Positions 1 to 12,608 of a DNA stretch of 64,000 nt are shown here, piece by piece. The translations under genes and the position numbers were made by a program. The notes under the pieces are model-generated. The model was not told the DNA's origin. It did not search any database and saw nothing but the letters and a program-made list of their open reading frames with translations. The stretch is from Vanessa cardui (lineage: Eukaryota; Arthropoda; Insecta; Lepidoptera; Nymphalidae), in the NCBI RefSeq assembly GCF_905220365.1, contig NC_061131.1:992001-1056000 (forward strand), in the 5' to 3' direction. Positions within the stretch are counted from its first letter, which is position 1. Every line of letters begins with the position of its first letter.

Positions 1-429
1 GGTAGTTAAGCTGGTATAAGTACATGTACAAGGGATATAGTAGCTTATTTGTTGACATTAAGGTTGATATTTATTTCAGCGTCGTAAGTTCGTCATTTTA
101 TTTTAATAACAATATGATATTCCCCAAAACAAATATTATTATGATAAAAAATAATAATAAATAGATAAGACTAAATTCCTTAAAGCTTTCATTTACAAAG
201 AAATTGAGTTACAGTAAAATTCATAATAAAAATGCCGGCGATCTTTTGATTTTTAACATTGTTTGGCTTGGGTCGTTTCGTTAATATATTAGACGGCGCT
301 TCTATCCAAACAGTATCTTGTTACTTGCACTCTAGAAAAGCATCGGAGACTGGAAGACTCCATAATAAACTATAATATAGTTTACCGTGGAAAAATGCTT
401 CTTTTATTAAACGCAAATGTCTGCATTAG

Positions 430-686
430 TCGAGATGACCCAGCGGTTAGAACGCGTGCATCTTAACCGATGATTGCGGATTCAAATCCAGGCAAGCACC
501 GCTGATTCATGTGCTTAATTTGTCTTTATAATTCATCTCGTGCTCAGCGGTGAAGGAAAACATCGTGAGGAAACATGCATGTGACAAATTTCATAGAAAT
601 TCTGCCACATGTGTATTCCACCAGCCCGCGTTGGAACAGCGTGTGGAATATGTTCCAAACCTTCTCCTCAAAGGGAGAGGAGCCTT
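430..686 (+). repeat. tRNA-derived SINE, family 1
   Basis: It has an A-box-like head (GAGATGACCCAGCGGTTAG) and a B-box-like GATTCAAATCCAGG. The body follows (TTCATCTCGTGCTCAGCGG, GTGAGGAAACATGCATGTG), then CAAACCTTCTCC. The usual CAGTGGGAAATTTACAGGC tail is missing. Confidence 0.8.
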
Positions 687-819
687 TTCATAGTTTTTCA
701 GTTCAATTCGAAAAAGCAAAATCAATTTTAAGTTATTAAAGTTGATGGGCTGTGGTGACGTCTAGTGTCAATATCTGTAACGAGTTACATTTATATTGTA
801 ACCATTCAAATACCATGTA

Positions 820-1105
820 TATATATAACGAAATTGGAGTATCTGTTTGTAATATTAATTAACCACTTTTTACTACAAGTATAGGTATGCATGGTACATT
901 TACCATAATAACATTTTTTACAATTTTTGTCTGTTTAATCAGACCGTTCATTGGAACGGCTTGACTGATTTTGAAGGGACTTTCAATGGCAGATAGCTGA
1001 TGTAATATAAAAACTTAGGCTACTTTCATTTGAGAATAATATCTAAAATAATAATACAATTTTGATAAATTCAAACGGGCACGAATTCGAATGCACAGCT
1101 ACTAC
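820..1105 (-). repeat. LINE-type 3' tail, CAGACACTCCAATTTT family
   Basis: Reversed: AAATTGGAGTATCTGTTTGT, GTATGCATGGTACATTTACC, and GAACGGCTTGACTGATTTTG end near AATTCAAACGGGCACG. Confidence 0.65.
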
Positions 1106-1527
1106 ATAAATAAGATTAAAAATTACACCTCTGTAACCAGCGTTTAGCTGTTCATCTAAAAATATTAGTTCCACTTAACAGACAAGTGTAATATAGATTA
1201 GAGATAACTACTATTAAATGTTTCATTGTAAGTACAATAAAAAACAATGTCTAGCACCTTCCAGTTTCTCTTTCTTTGAAACAAATAGTAACTCACGATT
1301 TCGTGACTTTAAAAGAACTTTTATCAACTTTCTTCATTCGACATCACATAGCCACGTTTCGTATAGAAACAAGAAAACTGGAACAGTACTTGGATTATTT
1401 TGCTTCGGAACTAATTCTTGTACATTTTTTAACAAGAAATTTATTGTTAACAAAATATGAAGTTATATTTTGAGGTGTGTAATGTCTGATTATCTTTATG
1501 AAAGTTTCCAGTAATTTATATGTAACT

Positions 1528-1775
1528 AGCGACCCGCCCCGTCTTCGCACGGGTGCAATACTCATACTAAATATACTACAGAACTTGTTTATTTACAAGT
1601 ATCAGTGTTACTCAACTATATTGTATATGTATTATATTTAAAAACCTTCCTCTTGAATCACTCTATCTATTAAAAAAAACCGCATCAAAATCCGTTGCGT
1701 AATTTTAAAGATTTAAGCGTACAAAGGGACATAGGGACAGAAAAAGCGACTTTGTTTTATACTATGTAAAGATAG
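1528..1775 (+). repeat. LINE-type 3' tail, CCCGCCCCGTCTTCGCACGG family
   Basis: It starts GCGACCCGCCCCGTCTTCGC. It continues with AACCTTCCTCTTGAATCACT and AATCCGTTGCGTAATTTTAA, and ends GCGACTTTGTTTTATACTAT. The same ends recur at least six more times here. Confidence 0.7.
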
Positions 1776-2029
1776 GAGAGTATATATGGGAATATAGCTG
1801 TTGATTTGTTTGGGTCAACAAACAATCAAATACTGATACTAAACTAGTCCAAAATTAGAAGTGATCTCGATGCCAGTTCTGTCAACCACATTTAAGTAAC
1901 TATGTTTAAATTGTGGTAGTATCCAGGATACAGAAGTTAGAAAAAACGCTCTACAAAATATTAGAAACATCTTAAAAGCATCGATAAATAAGCCTATCAT
2001 ACAAGCTCAGGCATCTGATATTATACCAT

Positions 2030-2252
2030 CAAACAGTATTACTTAGTATTGATGTATTGTGGTTTGAAGAGTGAGTGAGCCAGTGTAACAGGAAAAAAGG
2101 CTATAACATCTTAGCTCCCAAGGTTGGTGATGTATAAATGTGATTCACATGATTTGTGATGTTATCCATTTCTTATAGTCCTAATCTATGAGGGCTTGCA
2201 ATCACTTACCATCAGGTGGCTTATTACCGGTCCGCCTACCTATTACAAAAAA
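2030..2252 (+). repeat. SINE, family 2
   Basis: It lacks the first third. AGTGAGTGAGCCAGTGTAAC, CCCAAGGTTGGTGATG and CACTTACCATCAGGTGGCTT lead into a poly(A) end. The family resembles SINEs described from butterflies, possibly Metulj (from memory). Confidence 0.75.
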
Positions 2253-2334
2253 AAAACAAAACTATAATTAGACAATCTAAGTCTGGAGTCTAGCCGCTAC
2301 CGTATACCATAACTTAAAATCAAAAATTTGTAAA

Positions 2335-2705
2335 TTTATTGCAATGTCTGTAAATCCTGTTGGCCTTGAATCCCTTAAGCCTTAATCTGCCACTAGATGA
2401 ATTATAAACACAAGAAAACTCAGAAGTACATTTTCCAAACTTTTAACCTGCAATCAAGGTAAGTTTTATTTAGTTGTTCTATACCGTAGCGTAAGATATT
2501 TACATTAGTAATATGTAAATGTATTGAATATAGCCTGTAAATGTTCCACTGTTGGCCTTTCCTCTCAGCCTTCATCTGGCACTAGATGAATTACTAACAC
2601 AAAAGAACTAAGAAGTATTTTTCCAAAATTTTATCTTAAAATCAAGGTAACTTCTATCCACTATGGACTTTGGTTTTATAGTGTAAAATTTTGGTACAAT
2701 TCAAA
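2335..2705 (+). repeat. Diverged tandem duplication with a period near 189 bp
   Basis: Two units share GTAAATKTATTG, CACTAGATGAATTA, AACACAAGAAAACT-like and CAATCAAGGTAA-like segments. CACTAGATGAATT falls at 2391 and 2580. Part of the unit resembles the tail of SINE family 1. Confidence 0.6.
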
Positions 2706-2984
2706 CCTGTAACAAGCTGGGCGCTGCGTTATATTTGATGATATTCCAATTCAAATTGCGTACACAGCGAGCGGAATAGTGCTCATCTTGGAGATATTAT
2801 TCAGCACGAGTACGAGAATGCTGATAATAAATAACAGGTGTGTAAAATTTAAGCAAATTACATACGATTGAAGATTACGCTTGAATTTTATTTTATTCCA
2901 AATTTTACAAAAGAAAAAACATCTCTACATTAAAATATAATTGATTTAAAGGCGGATTGGTTAATGATATACCAAATGGAATTC

Positions 2985-3017
2985 CAACACACACACACAC
3001 ACATATATATATATATT
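2985..3017. repeat. Microsatellite (AC)n(AT)n
   Basis: About nine AC units are followed by seven AT units. Confidence 0.95.
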
Positions 3018-3039
3018 GATGCTGTAATTAATTCACGTC

Positions 3040-3180
3040 GCTTATGCACCATCAACCTTGGTAGTTAAAATTACGTCTTTTGCGACTAAAGTTATAATAG
3101 CTCACATAATAGGTATTACTGTTTGACGGTAGAATATGTGGTGAGTGGCTGGTAACGAGAAGAGCTTGTACAAGCCCATA
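3040..3180 (-). repeat. SINE, family 2, degraded
   Basis: Reversed landmarks CACCATCAACCTTGGTAGTT and GACGGTAGAATATG with GCTTGTACAAGCCC are in the expected order. Confidence 0.55.
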
Positions 3181-3189
3181 CTATCGATT

Positions 3190-4740
3190 ATATTTTCTAG
3201 ATACTATTGGCCATGAATAAATAAAATTTCTTTCTTGAGGAAGATTTTTATCCACTTTCTCATACAAGATGGTGCTAGAGCGCTATTAGTATTAGAAGAA
3301 GGCGAATATTAATTTGATGACAAGCAAATATTAACAAATGTATTGAATGATTTCATTCTCACAATATAAATGAAAAGTTATTAAATAAATAATAATAACA
3401 TATGGTAATCTTAAAAAAATAATTTGCGTAATAGTATTTCTAGACGAAACATATACTTCACTAAAGGTGCAATTGTTACCTGTCAATATTTAATTAATTT
3501 TCTTATCAGTTTTATGGATTTCGTGGTAGTTCTTCAATTGAGATGAAAAGTAGCGTTTTCTGTATCGAGCTTTAAAGTACACGTGACAAATGCATTCAAA
3601 AATTTAAGCCGAGTGACGTTCGATTTCATGCCGTCTCGCTTGCACGATATTTTCATTTCTTTCTACGGTCAGAAGAAAAAGATCGTGAACATAAATTACA
3701 TTAAATTGTTTTATATTTCAAGCGTGATTCGTTATTGATACTTTAATACGTCATACTTTTAGTTATTTTGTTTTGTATAAGATGGTGGTTTAATCTTTTG
3801 TGATATTGTAATTTTTTTAAAATGATTAATAAAAGACCTTAATATTTTCATATACCTAAATGCTGAACTATATGTTAGGTGGATCACAATACTTAAAAAC
3901 AAATTAACAGTATAAAAATTCAGGTATTTATTCCTGGCTTCGAACCCGTAATCTTCGCTTAAGATTCACGTGTTCTAATAAGCTATCCTAGCTCATGTTA
4001 CGTTCAGTGTCGAAAGATAAAATTATAATAAAATAATCGTTGTAAGAAATACAAATTTGCAAAAGGAAGCTTTCTTCATTCAATTAATATATAAGATTAC
4101 ATAATTAATTCGTTCGTCATCGAATATTTTAAGTAGCTATTTACTCTTTTTATTCTTTCTAAAGAGTTTAATAACGGCATGAGTTGAAAGCCTTTGAAAA
4201 TATAAACAATTACAATTTAAAGCGATAGTACCTGCATACATTGCATCACAATTATCTAATGAAATTAATAAAAACAAAAATAATTAAATGCCTAATACTT
4301 CTTTAATGTTACGATATTCAGAAAAAAAATTTTTTTTTGCTATCCGTACCAGCTTTAATACTTACATTAATAAATCATTTCTTTATTGGCATGCGTTGTA
4401 AGTAAAAGTAACAAACCTTAAACGTCTTATTGCCAAGCAACTGTTTTCTCGTAAGGTACACTTAATCTTGCAAAATTCGAAATTCACTACGCAATAAAAA
4501 ATACATCAATAAAAGAGAACACTCTGTTTAATAGATTTGATCTTTGACTGCCAATCATCAGGTCTGTTAAGAGAACAAATCAGAAATAGTATTCGTTTTT
4601 TAACAAGCAAAAAGGTGTGCGTAAGAAACGGTTACAGATTAATTAAATGTGGAAGGGCGCGCCTTCGTGATTGTATAGCTCTATATTTATATTAATAAAG
4701 GCTATATAAAAACTCTTTGTTTAACGCAACGACTTTAAAA
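3190..4740. other. Intergenic DNA, no feature recognised
   Basis: AT-rich sequence without open frames, splice-flanked coding stretches or known repeat ends. Confidence 0.5.
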
Positions 4741-4745
4741 TACAA

Positions 4746-5022
4746 ACATTCTATAAATTTCCGACTGCTGGGCTAAGGCCTCCTTCCCTTTTGAGGAGAA
4801 GGTTTGGAACATATTCCACCACACTGTAACAATGCGGGTTGGTGGATTCACATGTGGTTAAATAGATGCAGGTTTCCTCACGATGTTTTCATCAACCGCC
4901 GAGTAAGAGATGAATTATAAACACAAATTAAACACATTAATATATTAATAGCGCTTGCCTGGGTTTGAACCCGCAATCATCGGTTAAGATGCATTTATTC
5001 TAACTGGGCCATCTCGGTTCTT
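4746..5022 (-). repeat. tRNA-derived SINE, family 1
   Basis: The reverse complement runs from GAGATGGCCCAGTTAGAAT to the AAATTTATAG tail. The head keeps GGTTCAAACCCAGGC. Confidence 0.8.
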
Positions 5023-5575
5023 ACTCTAGAATAATTATAAATTAATATTTATTCATTACATAATTTAAAGCAGACATGACGGTACAATGTAAAATTCTAT
5101 TTACAAAATTATTGAAAAATAAATGTTAAAATAAAAATATTAAAAATACATAAATCTAAATATGGAAGATAATAATCAAAATAATCCAATATTTAAAAAA
5201 CGAATAATTCTATCGAAACGTCTCGTGAATGAGATATAATCGAATACCATGACGATGACGCTACCGTTAGACGAGTCACTGACCAGTGTGCGTGCTCAAG
5301 CAGACTAAGCACCCATCTGAGCTTACTAAAACATCTTAGATCTGATTGACATTGAATGGTACACACTTTGGCAGGTCATAACGAATGCTTTGATCAATTC
5401 TAGCGGCGAATGGATCTAGAAACTAGATGCAATCTACTGTATTTTATACCGCATACCATCCATTTGTTTGTTTAAATTAGTTATTTATCATTCGTTCCGT
5501 GTTTGGTAAACTCGATTGTAACTGTCATCGTTTTCGGATAATATATAATATCCTACTGTAAAGTAAAGTAAAGTA

Positions 5576-5869
5576 ACAGCCTGTAAATTTCCCACTGCTG
5601 GGCTATGACCTCCTCTTCCATTAAGGAGTGGGTTTTGAACATATTCCACCACGCTGTTCCAATGCGGATTGGTGAAATGCTCATGTGGCAGAATTTCGAT
5701 GAAATTAGAGACATGCAGGTTTTCTGACGATGTTTTCCTTCACCGCTGAGCACGAGATGAATTGTAAACACAAATTAAGCACATATATATTTAGTGGTGC
5801 TTGCCTGGGTTGGAACCCGGAATCATCGATTAAGATGCACGCGTTCTAACCACTGGGCCATCTCAGCTC
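5576..5869 (-). repeat. tRNA-derived SINE, family 1, full length
   Basis: On the minus strand it runs from GAGCTGAGATGGCCCAGTGG to GGGAAATTTACAGGCTG. All landmarks of the family are present. Confidence 0.85.
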
Positions 5870-5959
5870 TTAATAATATCCAAAATTTTAACTTATAATA
5901 AAGGTAAGTTTTATTTACCATGGACCTATTTATAGTGTAAAATTTTGGTACTATATTTC

Positions 5960-6235
5960 AATGTGCCACCAACCTTGGGAACTAAGATATTATGTACCTT
6001 TTTACACTGGCTCACTCAAACGGCGGTAGTCCGCCTTTCAATAGGTAGATGTTTGGCGGTAGAATATCTAATAATTGGGTGGTACGGCCTTGTACAAAAC
6101 TTTACCCACAAGTAAATTAGTTGGATCGATATCAACAGTAATATTAACCATTTCGTAGATGACACCAGTACACCACCAAACTTAGATCTAAGATGAAGCT
6201 TGTATGTAGTCACACTGGCTCACTTAAAACCCTCC
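5960..6235 (-). repeat. SINE, family 2, two overlapping partial copies
   Basis: CCACCAACCTTGGGAACTAA followed by ACACTGGCTCACTCAAA is one reversed copy. A second ACACTGGCTCACTTAAAAC at 6210 after CACCACCAAACTTAGATCTA suggests a second partial copy. Confidence 0.7.
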
Positions 6236-6239
6236 TAGT

Positions 6240-7140
6240 ATCAGAGATAAAAAAGTATTTCGATTTGGTGAATTGTGGTTGCTAATTATTCATATATCTC
6301 ATCAACGTAATAAGTCCTAGTATGGATACCTGGTTATTTTATAAATCGCTATATTTGTAACTAATACTGAAAAGTAATTTTATACTCTGTTTTACTATAA
6401 ACGTTGTTAAGCGTGTTGTTATTTCTTTCCGATAACACTGATACAAGATTTGAAAGAAAAGGACAGATTTATTCAATTAATTATCTCCTAAACATTTTTG
6501 TATATAAAGCCGTTAATGAAAGCTTTCATTTTCATGACCAGTCGTCGGGTAAATTTGAGCATATTCCATACTAACAATTTTAAATTTCTCACCTGGAAAG
6601 TAAAAACGTAGGCACTTGATAACTAACTCAGAATAGAAAAATACACAAATGCACGTTTCTGAGTAGATTTGTAAATATAAATATAGAGAAAAAAAACAGT
6701 TTATATTTGGTTAAAATATCAATACACGAAAATGTTAAAAACTATTTTTATTTCTTTCTATTTTCGGTGAATAAATGTGACCCGCTGACATTGATTAGTT
6801 TTCTTGATATCCCAATTATGTACACGAAATTCGTGCGTAATCAAGTTTATTTTTAAGAATCATTATTGTATTTATATAATATTAAAAGCGAAATTATTTT
6901 AGAAATAGTTTTTGGGGCAGTGGGCGTCTATAATCGTCATAAAGATTACTTAGCTATTACTGAGTATTTACAGTCTCTGAAAGTATTACAAGTATGGTAA
7001 TCACAGTAATAAAAAGACGAAAATCCTGACTATTTTTTCTTAAAGTATCTCCTCTAAATATGCCAAAGCCTACTTGCAAACAAAAATAGGAATATCAGAA
7101 GTTACTGCTATGTAACTGTAATGTATATACAATTGTAACA
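6240..7140. other. Intergenic DNA, no feature recognised
   Basis: AT-rich, with no repeat landmark and no coding signal seen. Confidence 0.5.
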
Positions 7141-7145
7141 TATAA

Positions 7146-7345
7146 TTTGTATTTATAATTGATCTCATATTCGGTGGTGAAGGAAAAAATCGTGAGGAAA
7201 CCTGCATGTGTCTAATTTCAATGAAATTTGCTTAAATGTGTATCCAACAATTGGAGCATTAGAGCAGTGTGGTGGAATATGCTCTAAATCAAAAACCTTC
7301 TCCCCCAAGGGAGAAGAGGCCTTAGCCAAACAATGGGAAATTTAG
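7146..7345 (+). repeat. tRNA-derived SINE, family 1, 5'-truncated
   Basis: The tRNA-like head is missing. The body starts at TTTATAATTGATCTCATATT and runs through GTGAGGAAACCTGCATGTG to CAATGGGAAATTTAG. Confidence 0.75.
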
Positions 7346-8310
7346 CGTTAATATTACTGTATGTTTTGTAATGTATAAATAGTGAAATATATTACTTGTA
7401 CAAAATAAGTTTTAAAATGATTTCGTTGAAAATGTTAAGTTCAATGCAACTTGGTGCAACGACAACTTTCAAAATGCAACGTTCCCGACACAAAGGACAA
7501 AAATTTTGTATATTTCACTTGTGTCAAGTGCACTGATTTACATGCGCTCTTTCTATAGTGACGTCACAAATAGTAAACCAGTTTTACTTGACCTGCCGAT
7601 TTTCGCGGCTGACCTAGAAAATACTTCTGAACCTGATGTATACATTCAGCATTCATTCATACTTTTTTTCATAAAACTACGCTTTTTTTATTAATCTTTT
7701 AAAAAAACCTTTGATCATTTTTTATCATAAAGTTTGGACGTTTCATGATTATATGCGATAATCTCAGGAAGTACCTATCTCATTTTAAATCTAGTCAGGT
7801 AAGGGAACGTATAAATTGAGAAGGGTAATATCATTTTACTTCACGCTATCATAATCATCAAGGAATTGATTTTTAGTTGGCGATAAAATCAAACCTCCTC
7901 GACTCAGAACATATCATAAAAATATTTTTCACCCGAATAACATTAGGAGAAGACCAGAATAGCTTGAGTTAGGCTGGTTATAGTTAAAGTACCTATATCG
8001 GTAACTCACCTAAAATTTATTACAGTGTTCCGTTTTCATGAGTTACAGCGCCAGTTTTACGGCTAAAGCACAGGAATACACCAGTATATTTGTGATTTAG
8101 TAATTTTATAGTATCAGTATCTATATCCTAATCGGATTAGATTAAGTAACGCATTTCTCCAACTTCCTCCTAAAACTAGAAGTCTAAACTATATTAACAA
8201 AATAGCCGGGATGGTCGTACTGGTGGTACATAAGTTTTTTTTTTAAATATTATTACCTTTTATTTTTATTATATCCTGGGCTTGATGTATATTTTTATGT
8301 TATGTCATAG

Positions 8311-8385
8311 GGTGCAAACGAGCAGGAGGCTCATCTGATGGAAAGTGATCACCACCTCCCATGGACATCTGCAATGATGTTATCC
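8311..8385 (-). repeat. LINE-type 3' end sharing the SINE family 2 tail motif
   Basis: The minus strand reads ATCACTTTCCATCAGATGAG followed by CCTCCTGCTCGTTTGCACCC. The CCATCAGRTG core is the same as in SINE family 2 tails and in the LINE end at 12735-12746. Confidence 0.5.
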
Positions 8386-8904
8386 GACATGTTTAACAAT
8401 TATCGTTCTATTTGCATTTATTTACCCAAACACCCTAATAAATGATATACCTAAAGCGTCCTCATGAATCCCCGTGCCCATTAGTGAAAACCGTTTGAAA
8501 ATCTGTTCAGTTTTTGGAGTTTATCGCGAACATGTAGTCAGAGAGAGGTCTATCTTTATCTTTTTAATACACTTTTGTATAATATGTAATGATAAATACA
8601 AAAATAGTGATAAAACCTACGCACACCCCTTCTTGGTAATATAAGATTCTTTGTATTCCGATGAAAGATCATCTCTTACTGATATACGTATTTTCCGTAA
8701 TTTCTACAATCCCAAAGGTTTAGCGAATGAGGAGATTATATGTACGTTATATGTATGTTATTAAAACATTTCATTGTTCTGAGAATTTATATGCCGTTTT
8801 TGGTCTGAAGGTATTTGATTATGTTCCTCGTAATAACGCTTTTACTCAAGAGACGAAAGGCTTTTTATCAAAATAAATGTCATTATTTGGCCTGTATAGC
8901 CAAA

Positions 8905-9075
8905 TTAAATGAAGAATACTTTATTCAAGTAGGTATTTTCAAGCACTTTTAAATCGTAATTTTTCCATCTGTAATTGTCTTAATTGTACAGCTGCTTCCG
9001 GTCCTGAATGTAGATTCTACAGAGTATAACCGGCAGGAAACTCAGTAAATGGCAGTGAATTACAAAGTGATGCCA
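8905..9075 (-). repeat. LINE 3' tail, diverged
   Basis: On the minus strand it carries the ACTGAGTTTCCTGCCGGTT region, TAGAATCTAC and the AAGTGCTTGAAAA end. An insertion or divergence splits the middle. Confidence 0.6.
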
Positions 9076-9079
9076 ATCA

Positions 9080-10235
9080 AATACAATTAGATTTATAAAA
9101 TATGTAAATAGTCAATAAGTACCATTCTGCGTGTTTTTATCATCTATGTATTTTTGTGTTCAGTATATATATACCTAATATACCTGAATTATTAATGATT
9201 ATCAATGATACGAATCAATGATCAATAGTAATTCATGAATTGGGAAAGTTAAAAAACAAAAAAACCCTGTTCCAGGAATTATTTATTGACTTGAAACTAA
9301 AGAACTTGAAAATAGTGGAAACTTGTTTACAAGCTTCTCCTTTCTCATGTTTCTGCTTTGAATTATTAAATAATTACATTAAACATTTATATATTATATT
9401 ACAAAAATGCCATCATAACATTATGAATACATTTGTTAACATTATCAAAAAACTCACTTACCCACTCTACTGAATTGTAGTTGAATAATTCGTAAAGCAG
9501 TTTGTCTTTGGTTAATGAGAATAGAAGAATAGAGTCCGAACATGTAGCTATGCATACTCTTCTGCTATATTGTATCTTATGCGCAGGACTTGTCTGTGAG
9601 ATTCGGTAACTTACTCATCCTTTAGAGGTTTGATAAAATGTATACTCAAGAATGTTTCATTCATCTTATGTAACTTTACAAATAATAAATTAATTCCTAA
9701 TCAATTAAAACCCATGATATAAGACCCAGTAGTGTCATAAATTTCTGTCTGAGTTTTTTTCTTATTGATATTTTATATTTTAATTTGTATTATTTATTAA
9801 ACAGAGGAAGCGACCCTTAATGCATAGAAAAGTTATTTTGTGAGCATTTTTGATTATTATTGATGTGCAATTCTTACATACTCAATTTATTAGTCAAAGT
9901 CAAGAAAGGCGTAACTACATATGTTAAATTTCTAAGCAATCGGCACATATAGTTACAGATGTTTATAATTATAACAGCCAAAATTTATTGTGTCCTGTTT
10001 TAAGCTTTTACGATATTGAAGTAAGAGAAAATTAAATGTCAGTTGCAACACAAAACGAAGTTGTGTTTTCCCCAATACGAAATCAACCTGCTAATTCTTG
10101 AAGCGGATCAGTTATAGTTTTCTTTTTATAATTTAAACTTTATTGTACGTAATTATAAGGACGGTATTCGCTTGGTAATTCTATAACAGTGGTAGCTTGG
10201 TGGGGTTTGATGACATTGTCATGTCTTAAGTGAAC
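9080..10235. other. Region upstream of the possible first exon
   Basis: Mostly AT-rich with one short open frame (9240-9473) that lacks an ATG start and any recognisable motif. No TATA box was identified with confidence. Confidence 0.4.
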
Positions 10236-10239
10236 AGTC

Positions 10240-10482
10240 AGTACAAAGTCGCGAGGTTTGGTGCGCGTGCGCCGTCCGCCATCTTGTTTTATTTTAACTC
10301 GAAGCCTCAATATAATTGTTTGAAGTTTTGTGCTATTTGTAATGAATATGTAATATTGAATGTAAACAATTATTACATTTAAAAGTCTTTGTTATTTACT
10401 TTTAAAAGTGGATCGATTTTAACAAATCGTGTAAGTGTTGTTAATAAACTGTGAACTTATTTGGATGTTAACTTAATATATG
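10240..10482 (+). promoter_or_regulatory. Possible non-coding first exon and core promoter of Cad96Ca
   Basis: This is an unusually CpG-rich patch in AT-rich DNA (10250-10285). It is preceded by an Inr-like TCAGTA at 10238-10243 and includes GCCATCTTG. About 240 bases downstream lies a strong splice donor, ATG then GTAAGT (GT at 10483). There is no matching coding exon, so a 5'UTR exon fits. The next usable plus-strand acceptor of a known exon is at 32940. The link to Cad96Ca is an inference; another transcript could start here. Confidence 0.35.
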
Positions 10483-11018
10483 GTAAGTTAAAACGTATAT
10501 AATATTGATATTTATTATGTAATACATATATTTAATCAAATTAAGTATTTTGTTCTAGATGATATTGTACTAGAAATACTAATATTTGTACTAAAATGTA
10601 TATCTCTATAAGAATAAATAATTCTTTAAATTGTATCATGGTGAAATTCTAACACAAATCTCAGTATAAGTCAAAGTAAAAAAAAAAAGTATTAGAATAC
10701 AAATTTCATATTAAACCAGTACCTTGTTAAAATTATAATACTTACAATTTACAAGTATCGTTGTAAAATACATATGTCATGATTAATTAAATTGAATGCA
10801 TCAATACTATAAAACTTTCTATTGATTAATGAATGGAAGTTGAACACGAGGCCAGCGACAGCTTTCGACTACGCCAATACACTTTCTCTAGATGTGTTGC
10901 GTCACTGCGCATGAGTTAAATTACACAGAGTTTTATATTTAAAAAAAAAATAGCTTTGATATTCTCCAAGGAGGTTTTAAGTGTGAACGTGTGATTCTTC
11001 AAATCAGCCTGTTTAATG

Positions 11019-11454
11019 AATAAGCGACGATTAAAAATAAATAATAAAATTTAAACAAATTATGTAACCTTTGCTTTCGAATAGAAAATTACAAAGTTTA
11101 TTTAAAATATCATTACATAGTATAAAACAAAGTCGCTTACCTATGTTAGATTTTTAAAATTACGCAACGGATTTTGATGCGGTTTTTTTTAATAGATAGA
11201 ATAATACGAGAGGGAGGTTTTTGTATTTGTATATTCAATAAGCGACGAATAAAAATAAATAATAAAATTTGAACAAATTATGTAACTTTTGCTTTCGAAT
11301 AGAAAATTACAAAGTTGATTTAAAATATCATTACATAGTATAAAACAGAGTCGCTTAACTATTTTATATTTGTAAAATTACGCAACGGATTTTGATGCGT
11401 TGTTTTAGGTAGAATGATTCAAGAGAAAGGTTTGTATATAATACATAGACAATA
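11019..11454 (-). repeat. Tandem duplication of about 218 bp within a LINE-type tail
   Basis: Two units start AATAAGCGACGAWTAAAAAT at 11019 and 11237 and both run through TTACAAAGTTKATTTAAAAT and ATTTTGATGCG. Both contain the CCCGCCCCG-family tail in reverse orientation. Confidence 0.8.
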
Positions 11455-11530
11455 TAGTTAAGAAAAAAATCTGTAGTATATTTAGCATCAGCATTACACC
11501 CGTGGAAAGCCGGGGCGGATCGCTAGTCTT
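11455..11530 (-). repeat. Terminal part of the CCCGCCCCG-family tail
   Basis: ATCTGTAGTATATTTAGCAT, TTACACCCGTGGAAAGCCGG and GCGGATCGCTAG are the reversed start of the family. Confidence 0.65.
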
Positions 11531-12442
11531 GATATAAAAATGAAATAAGCAAGGTTATTTCATATGGCTCAAACTAGCTTGACAAATTTTCATCAAATTC
11601 GGTTAAGTGGTTGTGAAAGCGTAACACACAGACAGACTTACATCCGCATTTTTATATTAGTACAGATTAAATTAAAAAAGCGTGACGTCTATCACATAAC
11701 GTGTTAACATTCATGACTTAGCTGACAATAAAAAATTAAATACAACCTCACGATTAATTTTATAGTAAGTAATGAATCTTGTATTTAAATATTATTTACG
11801 ACTTTTTGTTTAAGTATTATTATTAATAATTACTATGAGAACGATTGAATGTTATCTAAACTGTGTATCTATATGTTGATATTATAAACGCGAAAGTCAC
11901 ACTTGCTTCATACAAATACACATGCAGTTTGTAATGATTATTAATTTCAGTTACTTATATTTTTTTTATATTTATTAAAAGTTTCTTTATTCTTTAGTTA
12001 CATACGATGTAATGGAACAGTGGGTCCCTCTGCCACGAGTATTTATTATGATCACTAAAGAGATCCAACCTTGAATATAATATTTATACTTTGGTAAAGA
12101 ATAAACATTTTTGATTCTTTAATAATGTAACTCTCTATTTCGTTGTATCTGAGGAACTTACTAACAGATAGGCTTAATACCCAACACGTAACGAACAATC
12201 TCTGAAGCGTGAGCGAAGCCACACGCGATAACTAGTTTGTTATATTTCATAAACAAAAACATTTTTTTTTAAATAATGAAGAAATGTTTTTTTCTTATAA
12301 TTATATTTTTTACGTTTCGAACTGATAGAGCCATCTCCATTCCTTTATCGGACTACTAGGCGCAGACAAAAGTTTCACCCATTCATTGTTGACATGCCCA
12401 AAAGTCGGACTAAACGATTTGACAGCTCGTTTTTGGTGTTAG

Positions 12443-12605
12443 GGCTTTGTGCAAGCCCGTCTAGGTAGGTACCACCCACTCATCAGTTATTCTACCGCCA
12501 AATAACAGTACTCAGAATTGTTGTGTTCCGGTCTGAAGGGTGAGTGAGCCAGTGTAACTACAGGCATAAGGGACATAACATGTTGGTTCCCAAGGTTGGT
12601 GAGTC
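12443..12605 (+). repeat. SINE head, family 2 (GGCTTTGTGCAAGCCCGTCT), fused to a LINE end
   Basis: The first part follows the family 2 consensus through CCACCCACTCATCAGTTATT, GGTGAGTGAGCCAGTGTAAC and TTCCCAAGGTTGGTG. It then switches abruptly to LINE coding sequence instead of the usual SINE tail. Confidence 0.8.
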
Positions 12606-12608
12606 GCT

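Noticed and set aside
430..520. tRNA gene from the A-box and B-box-like sequences
   Set aside because: The same sequence recurs as the head of a SINE family with a long body and (TTG)n tail, and no complete cloverleaf was evident.
1218..1473. Two overlapping short open frames
   Set aside because: No motif, conserved context or splice signal, and they overlap in different frames, as chance frames do.
9240..9473. 77-codon Lys/Ile-rich open frame
   Set aside because: It lacks an ATG start and shows only the composition bias of AT-rich DNA.
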